Shown: positions 21,893 through 33,033 of the stretch, one piece after another
Position numbering within the stretch: the first letter of the stretch is position 1
Layout of the letters: each line of letters starts with the position of its first letter
Source of the DNA: Akebia trifoliata
Lineage: Eukaryota; Streptophyta; Magnoliopsida; Ranunculales; Lardizabalaceae
Reading direction: 5' to 3'
Length of the DNA: 64,000 nucleotides
NCBI GenBank assembly: GCA_017979445.1
Contig: CM030713.1
Location: 25,279,163 to 25,343,162 of the forward strand
The notes under the pieces: model-generated
The model's database searches: none
The model's input: only the letters and a program-made list of their open reading frames with translations
Told to the model about the DNA's origin: nothing
Translations under genes and position numbers: made by a program

Positions 21893-22007
21893 CATGATAC
21901 GAACCTACTTTGATCAGATCACAAAAATAATAAAAGATGAAGAAAGATCAGAAATTGATATCTTTCGAGGGAAATCGAACCTCCTAAGCCACCAATTCAA
22001 GATGGTG
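21893..22007 (-). mobile_element. Left arm (outer half) of an inverted LTR-fragment pair
   Basis: ATGATACGAACCTACTTTGA...CCTCCTAAGCCACCAATTC is the inverse of 25917-26024 (ATCAAAGTAGGTTCGTATCAT and others). The arm is cut at TGGTG by the family A solo LTR and continues at 25480. Confidence 0.8.
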
Positions 22008-25000
22008 TGTAACACCCCGGATTTTCAACTCATATCTCGAGGAAAGTAAATGGTGAGATTTGGAGGGAAATATCGAATGAGAGACTTAGAGTAAAATACT
22101 CGGATTTTGTTATGATTAATTTCGAGGAAAATCAACTTCGCCATTAGATTCAAAAGCATCGGAATATATACATTAGCCTGTAAGCAAGTCCGAATTCGAA
22201 TTCGGATAGAGAAGTTATAGAATCCTCGAATTTCGTGTTAAGTGGGACCCAAAATAGTGGAATTTCGTTAGAGCGAGAATCGAAAAGATTTGATGACACC
22301 ATTAGATCCGAATCGAAAAAATATTCGAAATGGTATATTCGTTTGTCGTTTTCCGAGTCCGAATAGTTAAGTTACGATCGAAATTAGAAATAAGGGGGGA
22401 AATTACAAGTATGCCCCTCAGCTTTATTATAAAAGAAATCTTATTTCTTTTATTTCATTTCATTTCTCTTCTTTTCCAAGGAAACCAAACGGCAGCCACT
22501 TCTCAACCCAAGGGTTTCAACCCATTCCCATCAAGTTCTAGCCCGAACGAAGCCGAGTTGAACCTCGACGAAGAAGACAAAGTTGTCGGCCACGTCGAGA
22601 GCTACAACTTCACCACCTTTGGTTGTTCATTCTTGTTTGTTTTCCCCATCCTTCATCAAAAACCAGCCGGGTAGCTCGAGTAAACCTCCACATCTTCCAT
22701 CCGAGGGCTTCATCGAGTTAGGAGCTAGGTCTATGCTTCATTATAGAGGAGAAGGAGAACGTCATTGTCGGATACCTTGCGAACCCTTGCTCATTTGGCA
22801 TCCAAGTCAGCCCAACCTCGACTCTCGAGCCACCAACCTTGATCATTGTGTGAGTTTATCACGTTCGACGTCCACAACCAAGTAAGGGACTTCCAATTCT
22901 TATTGGTAGCTTTAGATTTCCGAAATGTGCATTTAGGGTTTTAAAACAAAACTTATTGTTTGCATTTAAATCGTAGAAAGTTGTTGTTCGATTTCAAATT
23001 CATGGTAGAAGTAGGTGTTTTGCTTATGTTTGATCGAATCTTGATAACAAAATCGTGGGTGGGTAGAATGGTTCGAAGAATGAAAAAGGAAATCGAAAAA
23101 GGGATCGAAAAACCCAAAAATCGCGAGTGAGGTTCAGGCTGTAGGCGGGTAGGGTCGGTTCCACCGGCACCTACCGAAGGCATTCTGTCGGTCCCACCGA
23201 CAGAATGAAGCTTCTGCCACCGACGAAACGCGATGAAATTTTATGCTGTCGGCAGGACCGTCGGTCCCACCGACATCTGCCGAAGACCAATCTGTCGGTT
23301 CCACCGACAGAATCCTGATTCTGCCGCCGACAGCCACCGACAGACACAGTTCTCTTCAGAACAGTGTTCTGACTCTTGGCTTGACCTCCTCACACCTTAT
23401 ACACTATTTCTCACCCTTTATTTCATTAAAAACATTTAAGTAAATGTCCTCTTTAATTTTTACTTTCCATTTACTTTAAGTTCTTTAATGAAATTAAGGT
23501 TTTACCCCCCATTTCGGAACAATTGGAATGGTTTCAAGATCCAAATCTCAAAGGATCAAAATCCGAATTTTGGTTTAAAGAACAAAACGTAATTTTTGAC
23601 GTTTTCGGCAAGTTTTCAAAATGAAATAACTTTCGCGTTTCTTTGAATTAGATTACAAAAACTATATGGTGTTGAATCTCATGATCGAGACTTTCATTTC
23701 GAAAAACCCGTTTTTAATTTCGAGAACTTTGAAAAATTGAGTTTTTGACACTTAGCCAAATTTTCACCAGCTTTCATTATTTTTAACAGCTTTTGCTCCG
23801 TGCATCATCGGGACCTTGTTTTTGAATAAACTTTGAAGGTTTTCAATGAAAAGACCAAAAGAATGACTTTGAAAGATTAAAAATGAATGGTTGATTTGAA
23901 AGGATGAAAAATGAGAATGTTGAGAGAATGGGAAAAGGGAATGAACGGTAAAATGTCAGAATCACGCCCGAGGGGTGATGTCTGCATTTTACATTGTATG
24001 TTGTATGTAGGTTGGTGAAAGGATATCCAGGTTATTAATGAAAGGGTTGCATGTTTATTTCCGATTATGTTAGCGCTTGCGCTGAGTACTGTTATTTATT
24101 TTAGGCCGGGTGGCCACGGTTGCATGGTAGGAACTGGATATTCGTTCTCAACCCTGTTCTGTTAATTTCTCTTTTGTTTTAAATGAAAAATCATATATGT
24201 ACGTAGCTATTTTGTGAGCTGTTAAAGGGTTTGTGAATGCCTGAAGGGATAGTGTGTCACATCATCCGGAGGGGTGCACTATCCTGAGATGTACGGTAGG
24301 GACCACCAAACTCATACGTGGTATGGGACGCGTATGAGAGTGGAGTCACAACTGGAATCCGGGTCCATTCCTTTCTTATCTTTACCAGTGAACGTGTTTT
24401 GTAAAGGTGGTCGTATACGAGTGGAGTGTCCTTTGGGAATCATATGCACGCCTGATAGGCATAGACGAAGATGATTAGTCAGTGATCACAACAACATCTA
24501 GTAGTAGTCGAACGTTCTGACACATCGAAAAGAGACCCATTGCTTACGGTCACGTCAAACGGCCAGCCTGAGCCGGATAAATGGTTCCGCAAGCGTGGTA
24601 GACACGACCAGCCACAAAATCAGGAACTACGATGTTATTGAGGAATATCATGTCCCGACTGGGAGTGATCCAGTCGTGAATCCCAACTCTTTAATTCCAA
24701 TACTCCACCATTTGTATTATGTACCTGTTGTTATATTTCGAATTATAAATGAGAAGCATGTCTATTATTTCAATGTTGGTAATATTATTTGCATAAAAAA
24801 AAAATGTATGATGAGTATGGATGATTGATGCTATCTGTAATTTTAAAACTGTTTAGTTGCTCATCCCTGGCTATATGTACCAGTTGATCGTATTTTATCT
24901 TGTAAAACCTTGCATGTATTAAAATGTTCAGTATGCTTTATTCGATCATGCTTAGGAAGGGTTATTAGTAGGAATTGGCTGTGGACTTGCTGGGTAACTT

Positions 25001-25474
25001 TCGTTACTCACCCTTTCCTTCCTATTTTTTTTAGTTTCAGCACTTGCAGCTGTCGAGGCAGGCGTAGAGGCAGTAATTGAGGAGTATCTGGTCGATCAGA
25101 TCGACGATCAGATTTTATCGCCTGGTGAGCACTAGGGCCACATCCCTTAGTATTGTCAGTTTCATCCAGGATGTATGTAGTTTTTGGATTTGAGAGTTTA
25201 GGCATCTGTTAGAGTGAGAGTGTTTTGGTAAGCCTGTATATGATTAAATCTTCCGCACTCTGATCTACTTACATGTTAGATGTAATTAGTCTTCCGCTGT
25301 TATTTTCTGTATTTACAGCTTTATATACAGGTTGTATTATAAATTGGTTTATCAGGTTTGAGTTCCGTGAAACGTTAACATAAACAGAGGAGACCATGCC
25401 GAAATTTTGAGGTGCCACCTAGTACCTTGGGATTTGGCATTGGGATTTGTGTTAGCGTTTGGCGGGGCGCCACA
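22008..25474 (+). mobile_element. Family A solo LTR, copy 1 (3467 bp; probably Ty3 Tekay/Del type)
   Basis: Starts TGTAACACCCCGGATTTTCA and ends GGCGGGGCGCCACA, with the perfect 5-bp target duplication TGGTG (22003-22007 and 25475-25479). A TG...CA end with a 5-bp TSD is diagnostic of an LTR; the length and TGTAACACCCC start suggest a Tekay/Del chromovirus, which is inference. No internal region is adjacent, so this is a solo LTR. Landmarks shared with copy 2 include the Tyr-free AT-rich 5' third, a GC-rich palindrome cluster at 23.14-23.35 kb, CATCATCCGGAGGGGTGCAC, and ACACATCGAAAAGAGACCC. Copy 1 has about 170 bp (23310-23483) that copy 2 lacks. Short ORFs inside are not genes. Confidence 0.88.
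23140..23345. repeat. GC-rich palindrome cluster inside family A LTR
   Basis: Several copies of the hairpin CTGTCGGTCCCACCGACAG and variants (TCTGTCGGTTCCACCGACAG, CCGTCGGTCCCACCGACA). The 8-base stems flank a three-base loop. This is a CpG-rich island in otherwise AT-rich DNA. The same cluster is present in copy 2 at about 57775-57945. Confidence 0.9.
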
Positions 25475-25479
25475 TGGTG

Positions 25480-25573
25480 AATCTCCAATCCAATTAAAGA
25501 CCAAATATATTTTCTCTGCATATTTTCATTATAAGATCAAAATGAATTTAAATACAAGAGAAAATAAAACTAC
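25480..25573 (-). mobile_element. Left arm (inner half) of the inverted LTR-fragment pair
   Basis: AATCTCCAATCCAATTAAAG...AAATACAAGAGAAAATAAAAC continues the arm interrupted by the family A LTR. It is the inverse of 25821-25916. Confidence 0.85.
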
Positions 25574-25820
25574 CCATTAACTGATTTTCCCAATCTCAAA
25601 CTAACTACTCTAAACTACCCACTCATACTCATTTCAAAGAACTACCCTATAACACACCTACATACTCTCAACCTCCCACTCACAAAGGGTTATGATCCCA
25701 TACAATAGAAGCACCCTAAACTACCCTACTCACCTTTCTCCCATATAAGCACATAACATTCCACCTTCCTTGAAAACAACCTTGTCCTCAAGGTTGGAAC
25801 CTCCTGGATCCCAATTGATA
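25574..25820 (-). mobile_element. Retroelement LTR start and 3' internal end, between inverted arms
   Basis: On the minus strand this reads AACCTTGAGGACAAGGTTG, AAGGAAGGTGGAA and then TGTTATGTGC. The motif is typical of the end of Ty3-type pol sequence, a purine tract and an LTR start. Together with the arms it suggests a small rearranged Ty3-type remnant whose LTR pieces face each other. No open frame. Confidence 0.5.
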
Positions 25821-26024
25821 AGTTTTATTTTCTCTTGTATTTAAATTCATTTTGATCTTAATGAAAATATGCAAAGAAAATATATTTAGTCTTTAATTGG
25901 ATTGGAGATTCACCATCTCGAATTGATAGTTTAGGAGGTCCGATCTCCCTCGAACGAGATCAATTTCTAATCTTTCTTCATCTTTTATTATTTTTGTGAT
26001 CCGATCAAAGTAGGTTCGTATCAT
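25821..26024 (+). mobile_element. Right arm of the inverted LTR-fragment pair
   Basis: AGTTTTATTTTCTCTTGTAT... to GTAGGTTCGTATCAT pairs with 25480-25573 and 21893-22007 over about 200 bp with roughly one difference in ten bases. Before the family A insertion the two arms would have been separated by only about 250 bp. Confidence 0.85.
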
Positions 26025-26171
26025 TTCACACCCGAATTTAAGAAATCGATTTGTAATTCGAGATCATGGAAGGTGAAAATCGATCTTGGTTGTGAAAATG
26101 CGAAATCCTTGTGAGTTAACATACCTGATTGGTCGAGAAGATTACAAGGACAATCGAATGAGAGAAAACGA

Positions 26172-26330
26172 TGAGATGAGGATGATTATGATGATAATGA
26201 GGAAGAAGAAAGCAAGATTCCTCTTCACGAGTTCTTAGCGAGGCAATTTGCAAGGAGTCGAATCGTTCCATTTTCTGTTCATGTTGGGAGGACTTTGAAG
26301 GGGAAGGATCTGAACAGGGAAAGAAATTGA
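26172..26330 (+). pseudogene. Senescence regulator S40 (DUF584) C-terminal fragment
   Basis: The open stretch reads an acidic run ([13 protein letters not shown]) then [16 protein letters not shown] and [15 protein letters not shown] before TGA 26328-26330. It matches my knowledge of the DUF584/S40 C-terminal signature (PPHE..AR, GRTLKGRDL..RN), found in small plant nuclear proteins linked to senescence. No N-terminal part or start is visible; a TGA lies just upstream, and the family's terminal residues are replaced. It lies directly beside the inverted LTR remnant, so capture by a mobile element is possible. Confidence 0.6.
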
Positions 26331-26649
26331 GAAGCCATTCAAAGTAAATCTCGAATTAAGAAAGAAGAAGTAAAGAAAGCCTAAGAGAACGCACGACCAC
26401 AAGTCGTCGAGATCTGTAATTTAGTAAGATTCAAATCTTACTAAGGGGTTTTGAGATCACTTTGGGTTATAATAAAAATATGATATAACATCTCATCTTG
26501 TAGATAATAAAATTCTATGAGCCAAATAAATTTCTCTATTGAATTTTAATTCTAAATTGGGGAGTTCGATGGAAATTCAATAGCCACCCATTTCTTTAAA
26601 ACCTTGGATCAGGCAAAATAAAACAATATATATATGAACATCGTTATTA

Positions 26650-27003
26650 CGACCCCTATTACGACTCATATTGCAACACACCATTTTGTCTTATATGGGC
26701 AAAAATGTTTGGAATGGGCTGATTTTTTGTGAGGATGATCTCTATGATGAGAGGATCATCCTGGCAAAAACTCATCCAATTCCAAAACTTCTAACCCCAT
26801 CAAAATTGATTTACAAAAATTGGACGGTCTATAATTTTTCAAAAAAAATTGAATGGTCTAGAAGTTTCATAATGAGCTGATTTTTGGCAAGGATGATCTC
26901 CTCACCATAGAGATCATCCTCACAAAAAATCAGCCCATTCCAAACATTTTTGCCCATATAAGACAAAATGGTGTGTCACAATGTGAGTCGTAAGAACCCG
27001 ACC

Positions 27004-27004
<1 letters not shown>
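26650..27004. mobile_element. Fold-back MITE 3 of the hairpin-module group
   Basis: ATTACGACTCATATTGCAAC ACACCATTTTGTC on the left is inverted at the right end (GACAAAATGGTGTGTC...GAGTCGTAAGAACCCGACCC). It carries the GGAATGGGCTGATTTTT / GGATGATCTC hairpin module, the TGATTTACAAAAATTGGACG linker and its own distinct outer ends. It lies between AT runs, like its relatives at 8.5-9.6 kb. Confidence 0.75.

Positions 27005-27061
<57 letters not shown>
27005..27061. repeat. (AT)n microsatellite
   Basis: About 57 bp of AT dinucleotides with one phase slip, directly right of fold-back MITE 3. Confidence 0.95.
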
Positions 27062-27066
<5 letters not shown>

Positions 27067-27192
27067 TGGATATAAGTTTTCTCCATGAAATCTAGAGTCA
27101 TGTGGTTTTGGATTTGCTAATATGATAATTCATTTGATCTCAACGACCCTTAGTAGGAACAAAAATCTTACTATGTGAGTAAGAAAAAAAGG

Positions 27193-27555
27193 CACGAGGA
27201 AAAGAATCAAGAAAAATGTTATATATAAAAGAATACTTTCTCGAAAATGATTTTCACACAAAAAAATATTTCATCAAAATGACTTTCACTAAAATTTTGG
27301 AAAATATTCTTCATGAAAATTTTGAAGATGCTTTTATAAAAAAAAAATTTTAATTTCTTTGAGTAATTTTTTTTGAAATTCTTTCCTTTAGAGAAACATC
27401 TTTCCCCAAAATATTTTCATAAAAGATGTGAAAATCACAAAATCAATTTTCAACTAAAAGCTTTTAGAAAATATTTTTCTCCAAATGTTTTCCTAAAATA
27501 AGCATTTTCTTAAAAATATTTTAAGAAAATATTTTAAGAAAATAAAAGACTTCTA

Positions 27556-27586
<31 letters not shown>

Positions 27587-29339
27587 ATATAATAATAAAT
27601 ATATTGGAAACATTTTCCATAAAAAAAATGGTGTCTTGAAAATAACCCTAAAAGGAATCATTGACATTTGTTTGTTAATATTTGTAGGATTAAAGTCCTT
27701 TCTTCACACGTGGTTGATTTCCCCTAAAGTTCCAACCACCGTTGATTACAAGCATGATCAATGATACATTGCCTTCTACTCTGTTTCAAACTACACATCA
27801 TTGAGGGACCATTTGTAGACATCAAAATTTAAACGCGTAGCTTTCTAAATTAAAAAAATGCCTCATAAATCAAAATTGGGCCCACAAGTCTAAATTGGGG
27901 GTGCATTAATCGAGATAGGCCTCATATGGTTTGGGTATGAGTTTTCGCAAATAAAATCCATTATCCAACAAATCTAAGTGATCCACATTAATTATTGGGC
28001 CCATACACCTAACAAACGACTTAGCCCATAGTTAAATTCAAAGTTCATTAAATGGGTCGGATCAATAGCCAAATACCATTTAAACCGATTATGTAAAATC
28101 CGATTAGATAAGGTGGCATATTTATAAATTTCATTCTACCCTAAGTCTATAAATACCAAAGCCTCCCTCATTTTGAAGGGATATAGTTCATTTTCTCTCA
28201 AAAGACAGAAGTTCTCCTTCTAAAGAAGAAGAAGTTCTCAAGACCTCCTCTAGCGACAAAACAAAACTCTTCAAAAATTCGAACTCCGATTAAAGAGAAG
28301 ATCAAGCATAAAGCTCTTCTCCGAAAATCAAAAAAATATTATCAATCGATAAAGCGCGAAACTCGAAGAGAAGAAAACCTACAGAAGTTTTTACAGAAGA
28401 TCAAGCACAAACAAAGTCATCGTCAAAGCAATTTTCTTACCCGATAAAACGCGTAGTCCGGAGAGAAGAAAAGTTACATACGTCATTATTTTGCACTTGA
28501 CTATTAATCAAAAGAAAATACTGAGATTTATACTCTCATTTTCATCAAAATAAATAAATTAATTTGCGATCTTATTTTACGAATCTCGAGGTAGATTTGT
28601 TAAATTTATTATCGACATTGAATAAAAAAGTTTTGTGAGATGTCGACTTTTTATAATGTCAACATTTTTTCAAAAATTGACGGCATTATAGTTTCGATAT
28701 TAGTAAAAAAAATGTCGACATACAAATGTCATTTCTTGTGAAAATAGAACAACAAAAAAACTGTCGAGTGTCAAACAATGTAATTTTTGGACATTTTTGG
28801 ACAAATGTGAATATTAACAATTTTATTTTCATTCAAGCCGTCGTTCTTGACTATTTGAATCGTCGATCACAATGATTCATGTTCAAAGGTCCAAATCAAC
28901 ACTTTATAAATTGTTGATCTCGACAATTATAAAAGGTTAATCTCAATGATTTGAATCATAAATTTGATGGTGGATTTACAATGGGAGCACTTGCCCCCAC
29001 AAGAATTTTAAAAATTATAAATGTTTGTATGCTACTGTAATTGATAATAGCAGCGAAAAAATAGATTCATCATTATTGTCCCCACAAGAAATTTTAAAAT
29101 TTGTAAGAGTCTTAGTTGCACCTACATAGACAAATTCTAGTTCCACCGTTAGTGGAACTCAACAATTGAAAGATAGTGTGTAGACATTAAGAAAGAAAAA
29201 GAAATTTCTAGCAGTACTATCTAGTTACAACCCCCCCCCCCCCCCCAACAAAAAAAAAAGTTCGGGGTTATTTAGAAAGAAATCTTTTTGTTAGGGGTGA
29301 TTAAGTTAGTCATGTTAGTGTGATTTCAATTCCTTCTAG
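27193..29339. other. No gene; AT-rich repeats and a poly-C run
   Basis: 27.2-27.65 kb is rich in GAAAATATTTT-type inverted motifs with a TA run at 27557-27592. 28.1-28.5 kb has a TATA-like TCTATAAATACC (28146-28157) followed by a purine-rich leader, which could be an LTR promoter. 28.84-28.99 kb has CAATGATTTGAATC-type motifs shared with 50.64-50.90 kb. A C run of about 17 lies at about 29230-29246. No coding frame is supported. Confidence 0.45.
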
Positions 29340-29700
29340 AATATGTTATTAGTAAGATTAGCCTTACTAAGTTAGAAAGATTTCAATTCTTACTAAGGGT
29401 CATTGAAATCATCTTGTGATATCCAAAAGCATGATCCAATGCCACAAGGATGTTGAGGACAAAATTCTTTGAATAAAAATAAAAAATAATTAATTTGAAT
29501 TTTGGAAGCTTGATAGTCATCCATTTTCTAAACTTTGGATCTAGTACAAAAGAAAGAAGAAAAAAAATTGAATTTGTTTTAGATCTGATTTTTTTCATAA
29601 AATCTAAAGGGTTATAGTGTTGGATTGCCAATATGCTAATGCATTTGATATCAAAGACCTTTAGTAAGAGTTGAAATCTTACCAAGTTAGTAAGAAGAAA
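29340..29700. mobile_element. TTAGTAAG palindromic MITE copy
   Basis: Left end GATTAGCCTTACTAAGTTAG, right end CCAAGTTAGTAAG. The arms contain TTCTTACTAAGGGTCATTGA and its inverse ACCTTTAGTAAGAG. The middle has TGATCCAATGCCACAAGGAT, ACAAAATTCTTTGA and AACTTTGGATCTAG. The 190-codon minus ORF at 29383-29955 is mostly this element read through and is not a gene. Confidence 0.75.
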
Positions 29701-30334
29701 TGTTTTTCTATTAAAAAAATTTATTATATTAATAAACAAAGACCCTTCTATTCTATAAAAACTGGAGTGAAAGCCGCCATCCCAAGAAACGAGCAATGCT
29801 ATGGGATTATCCACAATTATTCGTGCTTTAAAAAACAAAAAATCATCAGTTTTTTTTTTTAAATAATCGTGATTTAATTGATTGATGAGAATATCACGAT
29901 TAGATTGAGATTTAAAAAATAAAAATAAATAAAAAACTATGACCATTTTTGTCACTATGATTTGGAGAGCCTTGCACCCCAGCTAGAAAAGTCCTAATAA
30001 ATAATTATAATTTATTGATTCGGCCTACCACTCTCAACGACTTCAACGAAAGAAGTTATTGACTCTTCATCCTAAGTATAGGACTTTTCTAGCTTCAACA
30101 AATGGTTGAGGTTCTCTATCCAATTAAAAGAGAGAGAAAAACACAAAATTCCAAGAGATAGGTCACATCTTCTTCTAGGGATTAATTCATTTATTAGGGA
30201 TACAATTTCTCGGGAATGAATCCATAGCATCTCAACCGTCTGTTTCATGAGGCTAAATATTTCCCTATTCAATAACATGTGTATAAATTTTGTTTTGATT
30301 CATTCTTATTTAGACTTCTCAACTCAACTTGCAA
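29701..30334. other. Spacer upstream of duplication unit 2
   Basis: No gene recognised. 29960-30240 is non-repetitive within this window. Homology to unit 1 starts near 30335. Confidence 0.4.
30282..30288 (+). promoter_or_regulatory. Possible TATA box of WAK-like gene 2
   Basis: TATAAAT about 180 bp before the start codon. This is a plausible distance if the 5' UTR is about 150 bp. It lies just outside the duplicated block, so the two genes may not share the same core promoter. Not proven by sequence alone. Confidence 0.3.
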
Positions 30335-30465
30335 TTAAAGAAAAGTATAAGCAACACTGAATGGGAAAAACTTCTGATAGGCATTTTTCTTGGTTCTCTC
30401 AGCCTCCCCTCCCCCCCAATCCAACCCTGTAGCATAAGAAGGAAAAAAAAAAAAAGAAAGAAAGA

Positions 30466-33033
30466 ATGGAAACCTTATTTACACAGCTTCTCTTGCTTCA
30501 TTTCATCCAGTTATTGTCGGCCCCCGCGGTATCCCAAACCTCATTGCCTGAATGCCCGGAAAAATGTGGAACCGTAAACATTCCCTACCCTTTCGGCATC
30601 GGAAAAAATTGCTATAGGGATATCAGATATAGTGTAACATGCGACAACACAAGCTTTCCCACTCCGAAAGCCTTCCAAGGTAATGGTAACGTTGAGATTC
30701 TAAATATAACGCTAAACGAAGTGATCATAAATGGTCTGCACGGAATAGACTGTTATAATAGGCAAGGTCAAAGTGCTCGTCGAGAAAATGCATCGATCGA
30801 TTTGATGGAAACCCCACTAACCTTTTCGTCCACCCGAAACAAATTCACAGCCATCGGGTGTGACACAATTGCGATCCTCAGTGAGTCTAAGGACAAAAAT
30901 TTCTCAAGTGGGTGTATGTCGATCTGCAACAACGAAAATAGCGTGATCGATGGGTCTTGCTCCGGTATCGGTTGTTGCCAGATTTCCATTCCCAATGGAC
31001 TTAAGAGTTACACCGTGAGTCTCACGAGCAGAGACAATCATGTTAATTCTTGGGAGTATAACAAATGCGGCTACGCCTTCTTGGCTGATAAAAATTGGTT
31101 CACTTTCGAGCGCTCGGATCTCTCCAATGATAGTAAATTCGATAATATACCCGTGGTGCTGGACTGGGCTATTGGGAAAGAGACGTGCCAAGAAGCTGAA
31201 AAAGGAAATTTAACATCTTATGCTTGTGGTCCGAATAGCTTCTGTAATAATTCCATCAATGGCCCTGGTTATCAGTGTTTCTGCCTGAGCCGTTATGAAG
31301 GGAACCCATATCTCCCACAAGGATGTCATGGTGAGTTTTCTTTATTTTACTTTAAATAAATATTAGCCAAAGGAAGCTTAATTGCTTAAACATTATTAAA
31401 ACAACAATATGGTGATATATAATGTGAGCCATCTTTCTTCTCCTGGTGATGATGAGCTTTAGTGACACAGATGTTGATGAGTGTAAGGATCTCCCCTGCA
31501 AGGAGATGGAGATTTGCAATAATACTCCAGGGAGTTATACCTGCTCTTGTCCAGAAGGCTACCATGATGATGACAGTACGGTAAACGGAACCCACTGCCA
31601 CCGTCATACAAAACCAGTTCCAGTGATAGAAATTGTTGCAGGTAAGTGCCCATTTTATCATGATTTTATATGCAAGCTAATGGAATAGGCTCCACGGGCA
31701 CCCATGTTTACTAGTAATTCTCTTTCGTGGCCTTCAATTTCAGGAACTTATCTTGTTTACCCTTTGATTTCAAAGTCCTCAATGGGTGGAACCCTTTTGT
31801 TGTTGAATGGTATTTGTAATTTAACTATTTTAACTTGTTTACAATACAGGTACTGGTTTAGGATTTTTGTTTCTAATCGCTTGTTGTGCCTTATTTTACC
31901 GGGTATTCAAGCAAAGAAAACTCATCAAACTCAGAGAGAAATTCTTCCAACAAAATGGAGGTATGTTGTTGCAGCAGCAAATCTCTTCACGTAAAGGTGT
32001 TTCTGAGATTGCCAAGATTTTTACCGTGGACGACCTAAAAAGAGCGACCAACAATTATGATGACAGTCGGATTCTAGGCCAAGGAGGCTACGGTACGGTG
32101 TACAAAGGAATTTTACCTGATAAAAGAGTAGTAGCCATTAAGAAGTCCAAAATAATGGATCAAAGCCAAATTATACAGTTTATAAATGAAGTCGACATTC
32201 TTTCTCAAATCAACCATCGAAATGTGGTGAAACTATTGGGTTGTTGTTTAGAAACAGAAGTTCCTATGTTGGTTTATGAATTCATTTCTAATGGTACTCT
32301 CTTCCAACACATTCACAACCGGAGCAATGGAAGTAGTCCCCTTTCTTGGGAAAATCGTTTAAGGATTGCGGCCGAAACTGCAGGAGCATTAGCTTATTTG
32401 CATTCTGCACATTCGATACCAGTCCTACACAGAGATGTCAAATCCTCCAACATACTATTAGATGAGAATTACATAACAAAAGTATCCGATTTTGGAGCTT
32501 CGAGGTTGGTTCCTCTTGAGCAAACTCAAATGACTACGCTCGTTCAAGGAACCTTGGGCTACTTAGATCCTGAATGTTTTCAAACGGGTCAATTAACAGA
32601 GAAAAGTGATGTTTATAGCTTCGGTGTTGTTCTTGTGGAACTCTTAACAGGGGAGAAGTCCATTTCAACGGAGAGATCCGAGGAACATAGAAGTCTAGCT
32701 ATGTTTTTTGTTTCTTCAATCAAAGAGGACCGTCTCTTTCAAATTCTTGAAAAACGAGTTGAAAATGAGGGTGACAAAGAGCAATTGTTGGTAGTAGCTG
32801 AGCTAGCAAGGCGATGCATAAAGCTGAAAGGGGAAGACAGACCCACAATGAAGGAGGTGTCAGCGGAGCTAGACCGATTGAGAAAGTACCAAGAACATCC
32901 ATGCGTACAACAAAATCAAGAGGAGACGGTTTATTTGTTAGGTGAACCATCGAATTCTTCCAATGCTGATGCAACTGGTCAAGAAAGTTTGAGAGATCAC
33001 TACATACTAGAATTAGAGATGGCGGCTCGATAA
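30466..33033 (+). CDS. Wall-associated kinase-like receptor (WAKL), copy 2; three exons
   Basis: Exons 30466-31330, 31471-31641 and 31850-33033 join in phase into 739 codons, with compact introns of 140 and 208 bp. [20 protein letters not shown] is a clear signal peptide. Next come the galacturonan-binding region ([16 protein letters not shown]), a cysteine-rich WAK-type region ending in an EGF-like stretch, a calcium-binding EGF repeat (DVDEC...GSYTCSC) in exon 2, a membrane span ([15 protein letters not shown], about 348-366) and an RD Ser/Thr kinase with [27 protein letters not shown] and GTLGYLDPE. All catalytic residues are present. It differs from copy 1 at only about 20 positions across the exon 3 product, but at roughly 40 percent of positions in the ectodomain. 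A role in cell-wall or pathogen sensing follows from the family; the ligand is unknown. Confidence 0.95.

Larger units (their letters stand above)
26420..27192. mobile_element. TTAGTAAG MITE copy, split by a nested fold-back MITE
   Basis: The left half (TAGTAAGATTCAAATCTTAC...ACCTTGGATCAGGCAAAA, 26420-26625) and right half (TCCATGAAATCTAGAG...CGACCCTTAGTAGG...AAATCTTACTATGTGAGTAAG, 27080-27192) are the two sides of the same palindromic MITE seen at 48.5-49.9 kb. The fold-back MITE 3 and AT runs separate them. Confidence 0.7.

Noticed and set aside
29225..29250. Poly-C run as a possible functional G-quadruplex
   Set aside because: A single homopolymer tract; more likely a microsatellite or assembly-sensitive run.
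29383..29955. 190-codon minus-strand ORF
   Set aside because: Most of it is a frame through the palindromic MITE at 29340-29700. The rest is Phe/Lys/Ile-rich with no family match.
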